This document shows, in pieces, positions 43,707 to 52,845 of a stretch of 58,223 bases of DNA. This DNA comes from Acidobacteriaceae bacterium (lineage in GTDB: Bacteria; Acidobacteriota; Terriglobia; Terriglobales; Acidobacteriaceae), in contig DAHUZH010000007.1 in assembly GCA_027306695.1 (NCBI GenBank), positions 1 through 58,223 of the forward strand. Direction: 5' to 3'. The position numbers were made by a program, and so were the translations under genes. Numbering within the stretch: position 1 is the first letter of the stretch; every line of letters begins with the position of its first letter. The notes under the pieces are model-generated. The model was not told the origin of the DNA and did no database searches. It saw nothing but the letters and a program-made list of their open reading frames with translations.

Positions 43707-45758
43707 CTAGTGCCCCTTGCACTGCGTCAATTGGCCGTTGATCGTCACTGCGGCCTCGCTGAAAGGTCCGCAAAAGACTGTATTCGGCAATGCATCCGTT
43801 ATGGTCAGACTCACCGGGCACGCTATCGCCGGGTTGGAGGTTGGAGAAGTACACGCGCCATCCCCGGCAAACACCGTGTACTTCGGCGTTCCCAGCCATG
43901 TGTTATGCCCGATGTTGATGCTGTTGTATCCATCCCAATCCCCGTATACCCACTCATTGGAACTGGTGACGGTATTCCCAGTAATAGTGATGCCTTGTCC
44001 AAAGCTGTCATCGAACTGGAGGCCAGCGTCCAGCACTCCAGACTTGCCCGCGTTCGTCGTTTTGATCGTGTTTCCCGTGACGCTTACCGTGGAACCGGTC
44101 GGCAGATAGATCAAGTCGAGACCCATACCGTTGCAGGAATTGGCCGCCACCGTGATCGTGTTGTTCTTCACGACTACGCCTGTGGGTAGAGGGTCGCCAT
44201 ACGAACCTCCCTGTGCCGCCGCTTCCACGCGCACACCGTAGCTACCGCCAATTTCACAGCCGCTATACTCCGCGTTTTGCGGAAGCTCCGTTGTGCTGAT
44301 CTGGTTGTTTTCCACGGTGACGTAAGAAGCCGCCACATCGACACCCCGCCCACTCCGTGGATGGCACTTGTTGTCGGTCACTTGTGTATATTCGGATTCG
44401 ACCTCCACACAGAAATCATTGGTGTAAGTCGAGTTCATGCTGATGTCGTTGCCGCTGATAATCGAGTGCTGATCGTTGGTGAGAATGCCGCCCTGCGGCG
44501 AGCTTGTAATCGTGTTGCCAGTGATGGTGTCCCCAATGCCCGGCTCATTCGCGTTGTTGCTGATGAAGATGGCTTGGCCCTGAAAGGCGCTCCGTGCGCT
44601 GTAATCGCTCTCTCCCGGATGGTCGATGTTCGTCACGTTGTCGTGGATGATGTTGTTTTCGATCTTCGCGCCCGGTGGGACATAAGTGGACGAATAGAAC
44701 ACCGACCCGGTGCTTTGGAAGGTCGCGGTGATGTCATGGACATAAGGCGCTGGACTGATGTTGCTGGCCTGCCCAATGTCGAATACTGGGCTGAACGTGG
44801 CCGAGTTTGGCGACTGGAGGATCGTGCCGCCATAGATTTCCATGCCACCGTGACTGACCCCATTCAGGCATGGCCCATTGATGACAGGATTTCCAGTAGA
44901 CCAGCAAGCGTGTGCTTCAATCGCAGGAGTAGGCTCCGAACCGCCGCCTGTTCCGTAGGTAATGGTGTGGCCGTTTAGGTTCAAAATCACATTCGGAGCG
45001 TCGATGCCAAAACACGCGCCCGCGCTCGACACATCCTGAGACAGGTAATATGTACCGCTCTTGGTGATGTCTCCACAGGAATTTAATGCTGTCCCCGTGG
45101 CAGGGCCACTAGGTGTTGGCGTGGGAGTTGGAGGTGGAGTCGGTTGCGTGCTGGTGTTCGACGCAACGGTTAAACTTAGCGCGCCAATCACATTATTCTT
45201 CAGGGCATCGGACACGATGACACTAAAGGCATACGAGCCAGCAGAGGAGGGTGTTCCGGTAAGATCCCCGCTTGAACTGATGGAAAAACCTGACGGCAAA
45301 GAAGACTGTCCCAGGCTCCAGGTATAGGGAGGTTGTCCTCCAGCAGCAATGAGAACAGTGCTGTAACTGGTCCCGGCCGTGGCACTGGGCACGCTGCTTG
45401 TCGCCAGGCTCAAGGCCGGGTAACACCGCGACGCACTCTGGCCAGCAAGTGGGCTTCCTTCCATCTCCAATGCTGCGATGAAATACGGGCCAGTTTTCTT
45501 ATTGGCAGAAAATTGAAGAAGGGGTAGGTGCGCGGCAGTGAACATGGACTGGCCGGCAAAGTCAGACAAGCTCCCAATGGGTGTGTCTCCCGGGAAAATT
45601 TGCAACGGCATGTGTCCATTTCCTGTCCCTAGCGCAGAAACTGTACAGTGCGACTCGATCACTTGGGAAGAAAGGGTGGACCCTGCATAGGAAAGGTTCG
45701 TTGCTGCGCTGGAAAGCAAAGCCATAATGGCGAGGGGGAGAAACAGCCGATGTGACAT
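43707..45758 (-). CDS. Secreted protein: Ig-like domain, Pro/Thr linker, right-handed beta-helix
   Basis: This 683-residue protein has a signal peptide (about 1-25, ending LSYAG). A putative Ig domain of the He_PIG type follows near residues 115-205 (SLPSGFSISSSGDLTGTPSSAGSYAF). Next comes a linker TQPTPPPTPTPTPSGP, then a long parallel beta-helix region with repeated NxI/NTI rungs (ENNIIHDN, ITGNTITSS, KNNTITVAANS, VTGNTIKTTNAG). Such helices bind or cleave polysaccharides; lyases and depolymerases share the fold. Catalytic residues cannot be assigned by eye. Its place between polymerase and glycosyltransferase genes suggests it acts on, or anchors, the EPS outside the cell. No PEP-CTERM tail is present. 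Confidence 0.82.
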   Translation of the reverse strand: MSHRLFLPLAIMALLSSAATNLSYAGSTLSSQVIESHCTVSALGTGNGHMPLQIFPGDTPIGSLSDFAGQSMFTAAHLPLLQFSANKKTGPYFIAALEMEGSPLAGQSASRCYPALSLATSSVPSATAGTSYSTVLIAAGGQPPYTWSLGQSSLPSGFSISSSGDLTGTPSSAGSYAFSVIVSDALKNNVIGALSLTVASNTSTQPTPPPTPTPTPSGPATGTALNSCGDITKSGTYYLSQDVSSAGACFGIDAPNVILNLNGHTITYGTGGGSEPTPAIEAHACWSTGNPVINGPCLNGVSHGGMEIYGGTILQSPNSATFSPVFDIGQASNISPAPYVHDITATFQSTGSVFYSSTYVPPGAKIENNIIHDNVTNIDHPGESDYSARSAFQGQAIFISNNANEPGIGDTITGNTITSSPQGGILTNDQHSIISGNDISMNSTYTNDFCVEVESEYTQVTDNKCHPRSGRGVDVAASYVTVENNQISTTELPQNAEYSGCEIGGSYGVRVEAAAQGGSYGDPLPTGVVVKNNTITVAANSCNGMGLDLIYLPTGSTVSVTGNTIKTTNAGKSGVLDAGLQFDDSFGQGITITGNTVTSSNEWVYGDWDGYNSINIGHNTWLGTPKYTVFAGDGACTSPTSNPAIACPVSLTITDALPNTVFCGPFSEAAVTINGQLTQCKGH

Positions 45759-46121
45759 TCAAACTCCATGATTCAAACTTCCTGCTGATTGCCGCCAACT
45801 GGGTTTTCACCAGTCGCGGCACATAACAAGCAATAGCTTTGGCAGCGACCTTGAAGATGGACACCGCCAACCTAAAAAAGGACATCAAAATGCAGGCAGG
45901 AAACAGAATTGCAGCAAAGAGCCGTCATCCCTCACTCTGGCTCTGATACTTAAGACGTCAAAAAGTAACGTCCGGAGCCTCGATCGGATAAAGATACCAG
46001 AGGAATGCGCAGTCGCAGGAGAAAGGCTTCCTCACTCGCGACCCACCACAGTGATAAATGTTTAATCTGTACTTGATGATAAAGCAAACTCGAATGTTTG
46101 CATATCTCGATGTATTGGGTT
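45759..46121. other. Intergenic region between polymerase and beta-helix genes
   Basis: No gene is supported. I found no sigma-54 element on the minus strand. A weak AGAGCC/GGCTCT inverted repeat lies near 45919-45945 with CACTCTGG in its loop. A minus-strand frame reaching from here into the beta-helix gene (45562-45888) is a shadow. Confidence 0.4.
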
Positions 46122-47501
46122 TTACGCTGGCGGCCCCTGGATGGGAATCTGCTTGCGCAATACCGGTAGCAGCGCTGGACACCATTCCTCTGAGTTTATT
46201 GCTTGGCCAACAGCAGCAGATTGCTCATCGCCATCGACTGTCGCCGGTTGACGCAAAACTGGCAGCAAGCTCAACGAAGCGGTCATCGCACCGGCGATAA
46301 ACCATGTGCTTCGATATAGATCGTGAGAACCATATCCCGCAAACAGCAACTGCAAAAAGATAATGCTCAACATGCTGGGAAGTATTTGCAGGAATTGAGA
46401 CGCGTTCTGTTCGATCAGCATTTTTCGTAGCTTTCCATTCAGCCGGATGACGCAGATGACATAGCCTCCAAACGTGAAGATTCCCAGCAGCCCCAGCTCG
46501 CCCAGCACTTTGAAGTAGAGGGAATGTGCATTCAACCAGATCTTACGGCCCGTGCCCGGCCAGTATTCTGTGCCGTTTGCAGCGGTATAGTCTCCTGCGC
46601 CAATTCCGGTGATCGGATTACTCTCGAACATGGCGATTCCGCCCTCCCAACTGCGTATACGATTTTGATAGGAATCGTCCTGGCTCAAATGGCCCAATGT
46701 CTCGTATCGGGCCTTATATTGTTGCGGAATGACGATCCAGACCACCGGGCTGAGTACGACCACGAGTGGCAGCAGGATCAAACTCTTTGGCTTTCGGATC
46801 ATGAGCAGGAGGATAAGGAAAACGACTCCAAGCGCCCCGGAGCGGGAACCAGTATCCACGACTGTCACCATGCCCATCACAATCGATCCCAGCCCAATCC
46901 ATCGCATCCAACGGGCGTTGGAGGAGGCCATCAAAGCGATCGCCAGCGGCATGGTCGTGATCAAGGTGGTTGCCATCGTATTCGGATCACCGGCGGAACT
47001 GGTAATGCCAATGGCCCGCTCGATATGCATCCTGTATTGCCAAATTCCATGGTGATAGTTGTACAGCGCACTTCCGCCAAGCCAGTCGACCAACAAGACA
47101 AATGTCAGGACAAACCAGCGGATCCTGGACTCTGTGGTTAGAAGCGCAGTCGCCAGCATCACATATACGACGATCTCCAGGAAAGATAAGCAGGACAATA
47201 CCGCCCCTGTCTTCCAAAACGCCAGCGGTATCGACAAGATCATGGCGACATAAAATGCCAAAAACCATTTGATCGGAACAGGAAACCGCCATTTTTCCCC
47301 ATGCAGGAAAAATGCTAGGAGGACGAGCCCAGCCACGATCCGTTCCAGATGAAAGGGCGCGAGCGATGGATAGAGTTCGCCGGGCTGCAATTCCATTACA
47401 ATCAGCAGCGCCAGCAACCCGATATAAGGGCGGGCCACGCCTAGGAGTCCCAACACCACTAAAACCGCAACTACAACAAACTCCATCTGTAACCACCCCA
47501 T
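46122..47501 (-). CDS. O-antigen ligase/polymerase-like membrane protein (Wzy candidate)
   Basis: This 459-residue protein has about 10-12 hydrophobic segments over the first 420 residues. A large periplasmic loop (about 255-325) contains IRSWEGGIAMFESNPITGIGAGDY and the NAHSLYFKVLGELGLLG motif typical of the Wzy_C/O-antigen ligase domain. It would join repeat units at the periplasmic face of the inner membrane. The start is the ATG at 47501 or the internal one at 47486. A sigma-54 promoter candidate lies just upstream. Confidence 0.88.
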   Translation of the reverse strand: MGWLQMEFVVVAVLVVLGLLGVARPYIGLLALLIVMELQPGELYPSLAPFHLERIVAGLVLLAFFLHGEKWRFPVPIKWFLAFYVAMILSIPLAFWKTGAVLSCLSFLEIVVYVMLATALLTTESRIRWFVLTFVLLVDWLGGSALYNYHHGIWQYRMHIERAIGITSSAGDPNTMATTLITTMPLAIALMASSNARWMRWIGLGSIVMGMVTVVDTGSRSGALGVVFLILLLMIRKPKSLILLPLVVVLSPVVWIVIPQQYKARYETLGHLSQDDSYQNRIRSWEGGIAMFESNPITGIGAGDYTAANGTEYWPGTGRKIWLNAHSLYFKVLGELGLLGIFTFGGYVICVIRLNGKLRKMLIEQNASQFLQILPSMLSIIFLQLLFAGYGSHDLYRSTWFIAGAMTASLSLLPVLRQPATVDGDEQSAAVGQAINSEEWCPALLPVLRKQIPIQGPPA

Positions 47502-47528
47502 CCGCGCTAAAATCTACAGAAAACTATA

Positions 47529-47544
47529 TGCACGCACCATGCCA
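47529..47544 (-). promoter_or_regulatory. Sigma-54 promoter candidate of the polymerase gene
   Basis: On the minus strand TGGCATGGTGCGTGCA matches TGGC-N8-TGCA. The predicted start near 47518 is 17 bases before the ATG at 47501. It is divergent from the flippase promoter at 47796. Confidence 0.7.
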
Positions 47545-47696
47545 TCCGCCGCATATCTCAAGGAAAATAGGGTTTGGCGGGTCAGCCGCGTGCCACCCCT
47601 TCTCTAAATCAGCTTCCTAATTTCAACAATTGCCCGATCTTAAAAGGAGAGAAATTCTGGGTGCGAAGGACGCAGCATCCCCTTCCCTTCCGTCAA

Positions 47697-47712
47697 GTGC
47701 AAAATTTTGCAC
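47697..47712. promoter_or_regulatory. Perfect 16-bp palindrome between divergent sigma-54 promoters
   Basis: GTGCAAAATTTTGCAC is a complete palindrome. It lies about 150 bases upstream of the polymerase promoter and about 85 bases upstream of the flippase promoter, so one site could serve both as an activator-binding sequence. Confidence 0.45.
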
Positions 47713-47795
47713 ATCCACGCGATGCATGGATGGACTACGTCGTGTGAAGGAGCGGGATTCGGCGATCTCCCCCGTGAATGCACAGGTTCTATCTT

Positions 47796-47811
47796 TGGCA
47801 AGCCAAATGCA
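47796..47811 (+). promoter_or_regulatory. Sigma-54 promoter candidate of the flippase gene
   Basis: TGGCAAGCCAAATGCA matches TGGC-N8-TGCA, with GG and GC 10 bases apart. The start site near 47823 leaves a leader of about 43 nt before the GTG at 47866. Confidence 0.68.
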
Positions 47812-47865
47812 AAGGATATAGGCGATCCAGTATTCTTGTCCGCAATTTAGGGAGTATCAGCCGCT

Positions 47866-49410
47866 GTGGCATCAACGGTAACAAAACATGAACCTCGCAA
47901 TCTGTATTCGCTCAAAAAGCTGATTCGCGGCTCCAGCAGCCGCGTCTTGCGCATGGTTCTTTTGGCTGTGATCGGCTTTCTGCTTATGCCGTTCACCCTG
48001 CATAAACTGGGGCCAGAACAGTACGGCATCTGGGCCATTGCGATGGCCTTCATCGGCTATTACAGCTTTTTAGACCTTGGCCTCTCCGCAGCAGTTTTCA
48101 CCCACATCGCCTACGCCTTTGGGCGTGAGGACAAAGACGAGGCGCGCAAAATCTACGGCAGCGGCCTGCGTATATTTGCTTCTGCGGGTCTCATTCTAAT
48201 GGTCGCTACGATTGTCCTTGCTGCCGGCGTATATCTCCTGAACCACACGCATGGCCCTTTGCTGGCAGCGGTCCTTTTAATCGTGGGCTTCAACACAGCA
48301 ATTAATTTCGCGATGCGCGCTCCTTTTGGCGTACTGAATGCCGGCCAGCACTTCGACGTCACCGCATGGGTCATCATTCTTTCCGCAGTTTTGCGCGCAA
48401 TCGCCACAGTGGCCTTGCTTGATGCCGGCTACGGGGTCCTCGGACTGGCCTGGGCTAGCGTGTTCACCTCGATTCCAGCCAATATAATTGTTCTTCGCAG
48501 CGTCCACCGGTATTTTCCATTTCTCCATGTTTTTTCCTGGCCGCATTGGGACCGTCCGACGGCGCGGAAACTCTTCAATTTTGGCGGACCCGTTCTGCTG
48601 GGACAGATCGCCGATCGTATACGATTCCAAACCGACACATTGACCGTCTCTTTTTTTATTGGACTGACGGCCGTCGCACACTACAGCATTGGCACCACGC
48701 TGGTGATGTACTACGTCGACGGAATTACTTCTATCATCGGCGTTCTGGTTCCTCTTCTCAGCATGCAGCAAAGTGTCAGCGACCTGGCCGGATTCCGGCG
48801 CAGCTTTTTCTCAGGAACGCGGATTGCCCTGGCCAGCTCAGCCTTCATTATGTTCGGCATGGTCGCCTGGTCGCGCGATTTTGTCATCCGCTGGATGGGT
48901 CGCTCCTTCACCGATATCTATCCGGTCATCGTCATCCTTGCGATTGCCGTCTTCCTGGAAACCGCACAGGGCAACGCGGTCAATGCGCTGTATGCAAGCC
49001 TGCATCAAAAGGCCTATGCAACGATTAACATCACCGAAGCTGTCACCAACCTGATTCTCAGTATTCTTTTGGCGCCGCGCTATGGCATGGTCGGTGTGGC
49101 GCTGGGTACGCTGATCCCCAGCATCATTTTTCGCGGCATCGTCCAGCCAATTGTCGTTGAGCGCTACCTTCAGATCACGGTCCGGGAAACACTCCTTGTA
49201 TATCTGCGCACCGGCATGCGCTGCGCGGCATTTTTGGTTGTGCCGATGCTGATCACCTGGCTTTGGATTGAACCCAATTATCCGCATCTGATTGCAGTTG
49301 CAGCCCTGTCCGCGCTTGCGTATGCGCTGCCCGTATGGTGGCTGGAGTTCGACGGCGTCGGCGCTGAACGCATAGCGGCCCCTCTCCGTACAGCGCGTCG
49401 ATTTTTTTAG
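47866..49410 (+). CDS. Polysaccharide flippase, MATE/Wzx family
   Basis: This 514-residue protein is all-helical, with about 12-14 membrane segments (such as VLRMVLLAVIGFLLMPFTL and SAGLILMVATIVLAAGVYLL). Near the N-terminus is LGPEQYGIWAIAMAFIGYYSFLDLGL, the signature opening of Wzx-type exporters. It would flip lipid-linked repeat units across the inner membrane. GTG start. A glycosyltransferase gene follows at 69 bases, probably co-transcribed. Confidence 0.9.
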   Translation: MASTVTKHEPRNLYSLKKLIRGSSSRVLRMVLLAVIGFLLMPFTLHKLGPEQYGIWAIAMAFIGYYSFLDLGLSAAVFTHIAYAFGREDKDEARKIYGSGLRIFASAGLILMVATIVLAAGVYLLNHTHGPLLAAVLLIVGFNTAINFAMRAPFGVLNAGQHFDVTAWVIILSAVLRAIATVALLDAGYGVLGLAWASVFTSIPANIIVLRSVHRYFPFLHVFSWPHWDRPTARKLFNFGGPVLLGQIADRIRFQTDTLTVSFFIGLTAVAHYSIGTTLVMYYVDGITSIIGVLVPLLSMQQSVSDLAGFRRSFFSGTRIALASSAFIMFGMVAWSRDFVIRWMGRSFTDIYPVIVILAIAVFLETAQGNAVNALYASLHQKAYATINITEAVTNLILSILLAPRYGMVGVALGTLIPSIIFRGIVQPIVVERYLQITVRETLLVYLRTGMRCAAFLVVPMLITWLWIEPNYPHLIAVAALSALAYALPVWWLEFDGVGAERIAAPLRTARRFF

Positions 49411-49478
49411 CACGCTAGAATCGTTATGAGGCGCGCCATAGTTAAAGATTGGCAGGCCACTCCTGATAAAAAGTGGGA

Positions 49479-50468
49479 ATGTCATTCATGAGACGAGAGA
49501 AAAGTTCGCGAGCGCAGATTCTTAGCTCATTCCCTTTTACGATGTCCGAAGAGAACCGCAGCCGCGTGCGGATCGCACCCGAAGTGACTGGCCTGCTCTC
49601 CTCTTTCCGTTTCCTCCGCGAGGTGTGGCGTGCGCGGAAAACGGCGCATGTCTTGCTGATTGAAGGCGTCATTCCGCAGATGTGGGTGGCGTGGCTACAG
49701 ACCTACCTGCCGGGCTGCGGATTGAAAGTTATTGTGATGGAATGCCTCTGGGAGCGCGAAGCAGCGTCCTTTCGCGGCTCCATCAAGCTCGGCGTCATGC
49801 GCCAGATTCTGAAAAGGGTCGATCGGTGCATTCTGTACGCAAGAGTCGACGTCAAGAAGTTTTCAGACTATTACCAGGTTGATCCATCGAAATTTGTCTT
49901 CGTTCCATTCTTCAACACGCTGCATCCACATCGCTATAGCTATCGGGAGACGCCGGGGACATATATTTTTTCCGGCGGCAACAGCGACCGCGACTACGCG
50001 CCGCTGATTGCGGCGATGCAGTCGCTCGACGCACAATGTTTCATTGCGTGCGGGTCGGCGGCGCTCAAAGGACTCGATCTGCCAACCAATGTCTATCGCG
50101 TCGAGGCCAACCCCCGCCAATTCCGTCAACTTCTCAAGGGTGCAGCCATCGTTGTGGTCGCGATGAAAGGCGGCCTGCTGCGCAGTGCCGGCCAGCAGAC
50201 ATTTCTGAACGCCATGCATCTGGGTAAACCTGTCGTCGTCACCGACCCCGACGGAGCTGCCGACTACATTCGGAACGGCGAATCTGGATTCACCGTTCCC
50301 CCCGGCGATACAGAAGCTTTGCACGGAGTGCTGGACATGCTGCTCCGCGATCCAGTAGCGCTTTCCACCATCGGCGCGAATGCCCAGAACGCCTCCGTCG
50401 ATTTTCGGACGGAGAATACGCATGGCACGGTTTGCGCAATTGCAGATGAGCTTATAGCCACGAACTAG
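49479..50468 (+). CDS. Family 4-like glycosyltransferase with atypical donor motif
   Basis: This protein of about 329 residues has a GT-B C-terminal half (YIFSGGNSDRDYAPLI, VYRVEANPRQFRQLLKGAAIVVV, GKPVVVTDPDGAADYIRNGESGF). The place of the usual E-x7-E holds QQTFLNAMHLG, lacking both glutamates, so it may be an unusual or accessory transferase. The start could be GTG 49473, ATG 49479 or ATG 49488; none has a good Shine-Dalgarno. It ends the flippase transcript. Confidence 0.8.
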   Translation: MSFMRREKSSRAQILSSFPFTMSEENRSRVRIAPEVTGLLSSFRFLREVWRARKTAHVLLIEGVIPQMWVAWLQTYLPGCGLKVIVMECLWEREAASFRGSIKLGVMRQILKRVDRCILYARVDVKKFSDYYQVDPSKFVFVPFFNTLHPHRYSYRETPGTYIFSGGNSDRDYAPLIAAMQSLDAQCFIACGSAALKGLDLPTNVYRVEANPRQFRQLLKGAAIVVVAMKGGLLRSAGQQTFLNAMHLGKPVVVTDPDGAADYIRNGESGFTVPPGDTEALHGVLDMLLRDPVALSTIGANAQNASVDFRTENTHGTVCAIADELIATN

Positions 50469-50829
50469 TTTATGATCCGCGAACAAACTTTCTGGCGGTT
50501 TTCACAGGCTTGAAAAAAATTATTGATCCGGCCCGATTGGAATGAACAAAACTTCTTGCACATGATTGCGGATTCATATTTAGTGCCGTGATTCATCATC
50601 CTGAGTGAACCGAAGTATCTCTCTATTTGAATTGAAAATCCAATGCATAGATTCTCCACTTCGCCCAAAAATACAAGCGCACTTTTGATTGCAGTATCTG
50701 TAATTCAGCTTTAGAAACTAAACGACCACCGGCTGAAAACAGGTGGATTTAGACCTGGAAACTGGAACTAAAGTTTCGATGCTGTGTGTTGACACGGAGG
50801 AGTGATGCGGTCGAACAATATGTTCCAAT
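50469..50829. other. Intergenic region before the amidase gene
   Basis: No gene is supported. ATCCTGAGTGAACCGAAG near 50598-50615 resembles half of the palindromic repeat at 34294. A weak CCACC/GGTGG hairpin lies near 50726-50746. Confidence 0.35.
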
Positions 50830-50845
50830 TGGCCCCGACAGTGCT
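50830..50845 (+). promoter_or_regulatory. Sigma-54 promoter candidate of the amidase gene
   Basis: TGGCCCCGACAGTGCT matches TGGC-N8-TGCT with correct spacing. The start site near 50856 lies 79 bases before the ATG at 50935. The amidase has no obvious tie to EPS, so this could be chance. Confidence 0.45.
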
Positions 50846-50934
50846 GCCTGAGAATTTGCCGCTCTGGAATGGACTTACAGAATGCGCTTTGGCGTCCGGG
50901 CGTTCCAAGCCAGACTGTGATACAGTTCGGCATC

Positions 50935-52845
50935 ATGCTTGATCGCCGAAATTTTCTCACTATCTGTTCGCAATTCGGATTCGCTTCCACTCTGCTGCCT
51001 GGGACTCTTTACACACTTGCCACACAAGCACAGGCCACCTCTGCTAGCTCAGATGCAGCCCACCCCAGCGTGACTCCGGGGTCGGCTGCTGCTCCCAACA
51101 AGGCCCTCGCGAAGATCACGCCGGAGATGCTGGAGCAGGCCGCCGCGCTCGCAGGAGTGACCATCGCTCCCAATAAAATTCCCATGATGCTGGAGGGACT
51201 GAACCGGCAGCGCGAAGGCTATCAGGCCATCCGCGCGCTCCACCTGCCAAACAGTGTTGCGCCTGCCTTTATTTTCGATCCACTGCCCCCCGGCGCGACC
51301 CTACAGACCGAGCGCGAGTCCCCCAACTACGGGAGCGCACCGGTGGTGGGACGCGCGCCGAAGAATCTGGAAGAACTGGCGTTCGACACCATTCCTCAAC
51401 TTGCGGAGTATGTGCGCGCGCGCAAAGTCTCTTCCGTCGCGCTGACGGAAATGTACATTGCGCGCATCCGTCGCTATGACCCGGAATTGCACTTCCTCAT
51501 CACCCTGACAGAAGAGCGCGCCATGGCCCAGGCCCGCGCCGCCGATGCGGAGATTGCCGCTGGCAAATATCGAGGCCCGCTGCATGGACTGCCGTGGGGC
51601 GCGAAAGACCTGCTCGCCGTGAAGGGTTATCCGACCACTTGGGGCGCGGGTGGATTTCAGCATCAGATGATCGATGAAGATGCCATCGTGGTGCAGCGTT
51701 TGGATGCGGCGGGCGCTGTGCTGGTGGCGAAACTCACGCTGGGCGCACTGGCCATGGGAGACAAATGGTTCGGCGGACGTACGCGCAATCCGTGGAACCG
51801 GAAGCAGGGCTCGAGCGGCTCCTCAGCCGGTCCGGCATCTGCCACATCGGCGGGATGCGTCGCGTTTTCCATTGGCTCGGAAACCCTCGGCTCCATCTCT
51901 TCTCCCTCCACACGCTGCGGCGTGACCGGGCTGCGCCCAACCTTCGGCTTCGTTCCGCGCACCGGGGCCATGGCGCTTTCCTGGACCATGGACAAGCTCG
52001 GCCCAATCTGCCGCGCCGTCGAAGATTGCGCCATAGTGATGAGCAGCATCTACGGACCAGACGAGAAAGACCTGAGCGTGCGGAATGCTGCGTTCAACTG
52101 GGACGTGGATTTCGATTGGCGCAGTCTGCGCGTCGGCTATATCAAATCCGCCTTTGAAATGCCGAAGGCCGTCGACGAGCAAATGCCACAGGGCTTGTCA
52201 GCCGAGGAGCAGAAGAAATGGCCACAGCGGCTGGCGGAGCGCAAAGCCTATCATGCGCGCAATATGTACGACCTGAAATATGACCTGGCCACGCTGGAGA
52301 AGTTGAAGAGCATGAGGGTCGAGCTGGCTCCCGTTGAGCTCCCGAAACTGCCCTTCGATGCGATGACAACGCTGCTCAGCGCAGAGGCCGCCGCCGCGTT
52401 CGACAATTTGACCATGACTGGGCGCGACAAGCTGTTGACGGAACAAGGGCCTTACGATTGGCCCAACACCTTCCGTATCGCGCGCTTTTATCCGGCCGTT
52501 GAATATATCCAGGCCAATCGCGCGCGAACACTTGCCATCCACCAGATGGCGAAGATATTTGAGACTGTAGACATTCTCGTCACGCCAAGCGGCAACGAGC
52601 AGTTGGTTGTCACCAACCTGACCGGCCACCCGGCGGTCATCCAGCCGAATGGTTTCCGTGGCAACGACGCTCCCATACCACCGGCCACCGACACGGGCAA
52701 TGAAGACAATATCGGCGGCCCCGGCACTCCCGTCAGCATTACGTTTCTAGGCAATCTCTATCAGGACGCGAAGTTATGCGCCTTTGCTCGCGCCTACCAG
52801 CGCGCAACGGACTTTTACAAGATGCACCCGGGCCTGTCGAGCTAA
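50935..52845 (+). CDS. Exported amidase, amidase-signature family
   Basis: This 636-residue hydrolase carries the Ser-cisSer-Lys triad region: the lysine in LPWGAKDLLAVKGY, the cis-serine in KQGSSGSSAG, and the nucleophile serine in GSETLGSISSPSTRCGVTGLRP. The N-terminus MLDRRNFLTICSQFGFAS has a twin-arginine and hydrophobic core like a Tat signal, though without the full consensus, followed by an A/S/T-rich linker. The ATG at 50935 is chosen because it places this signal at the N-terminus; a start at 50869 would bury it. Its stop overlaps the convergent protease gene by 4 bp. The substrate is unknown. Confidence 0.87.
   Translation: MLDRRNFLTICSQFGFASTLLPGTLYTLATQAQATSASSDAAHPSVTPGSAAAPNKALAKITPEMLEQAAALAGVTIAPNKIPMMLEGLNRQREGYQAIRALHLPNSVAPAFIFDPLPPGATLQTERESPNYGSAPVVGRAPKNLEELAFDTIPQLAEYVRARKVSSVALTEMYIARIRRYDPELHFLITLTEERAMAQARAADAEIAAGKYRGPLHGLPWGAKDLLAVKGYPTTWGAGGFQHQMIDEDAIVVQRLDAAGAVLVAKLTLGALAMGDKWFGGRTRNPWNRKQGSSGSSAGPASATSAGCVAFSIGSETLGSISSPSTRCGVTGLRPTFGFVPRTGAMALSWTMDKLGPICRAVEDCAIVMSSIYGPDEKDLSVRNAAFNWDVDFDWRSLRVGYIKSAFEMPKAVDEQMPQGLSAEEQKKWPQRLAERKAYHARNMYDLKYDLATLEKLKSMRVELAPVELPKLPFDAMTTLLSAEAAAAFDNLTMTGRDKLLTEQGPYDWPNTFRIARFYPAVEYIQANRARTLAIHQMAKIFETVDILVTPSGNEQLVVTNLTGHPAVIQPNGFRGNDAPIPPATDTGNEDNIGGPGTPVSITFLGNLYQDAKLCAFARAYQRATDFYKMHPGLSS

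Noticed and set aside
9084..50468. Exosortase/PEP-CTERM system, suggested by the XrtA-type deacetylase and PrsR-like regulator
   Set aside because: No exosortase gene and no protein with a PEP-CTERM tail were seen in the window, so only an EPS locus of that general kind is claimed.
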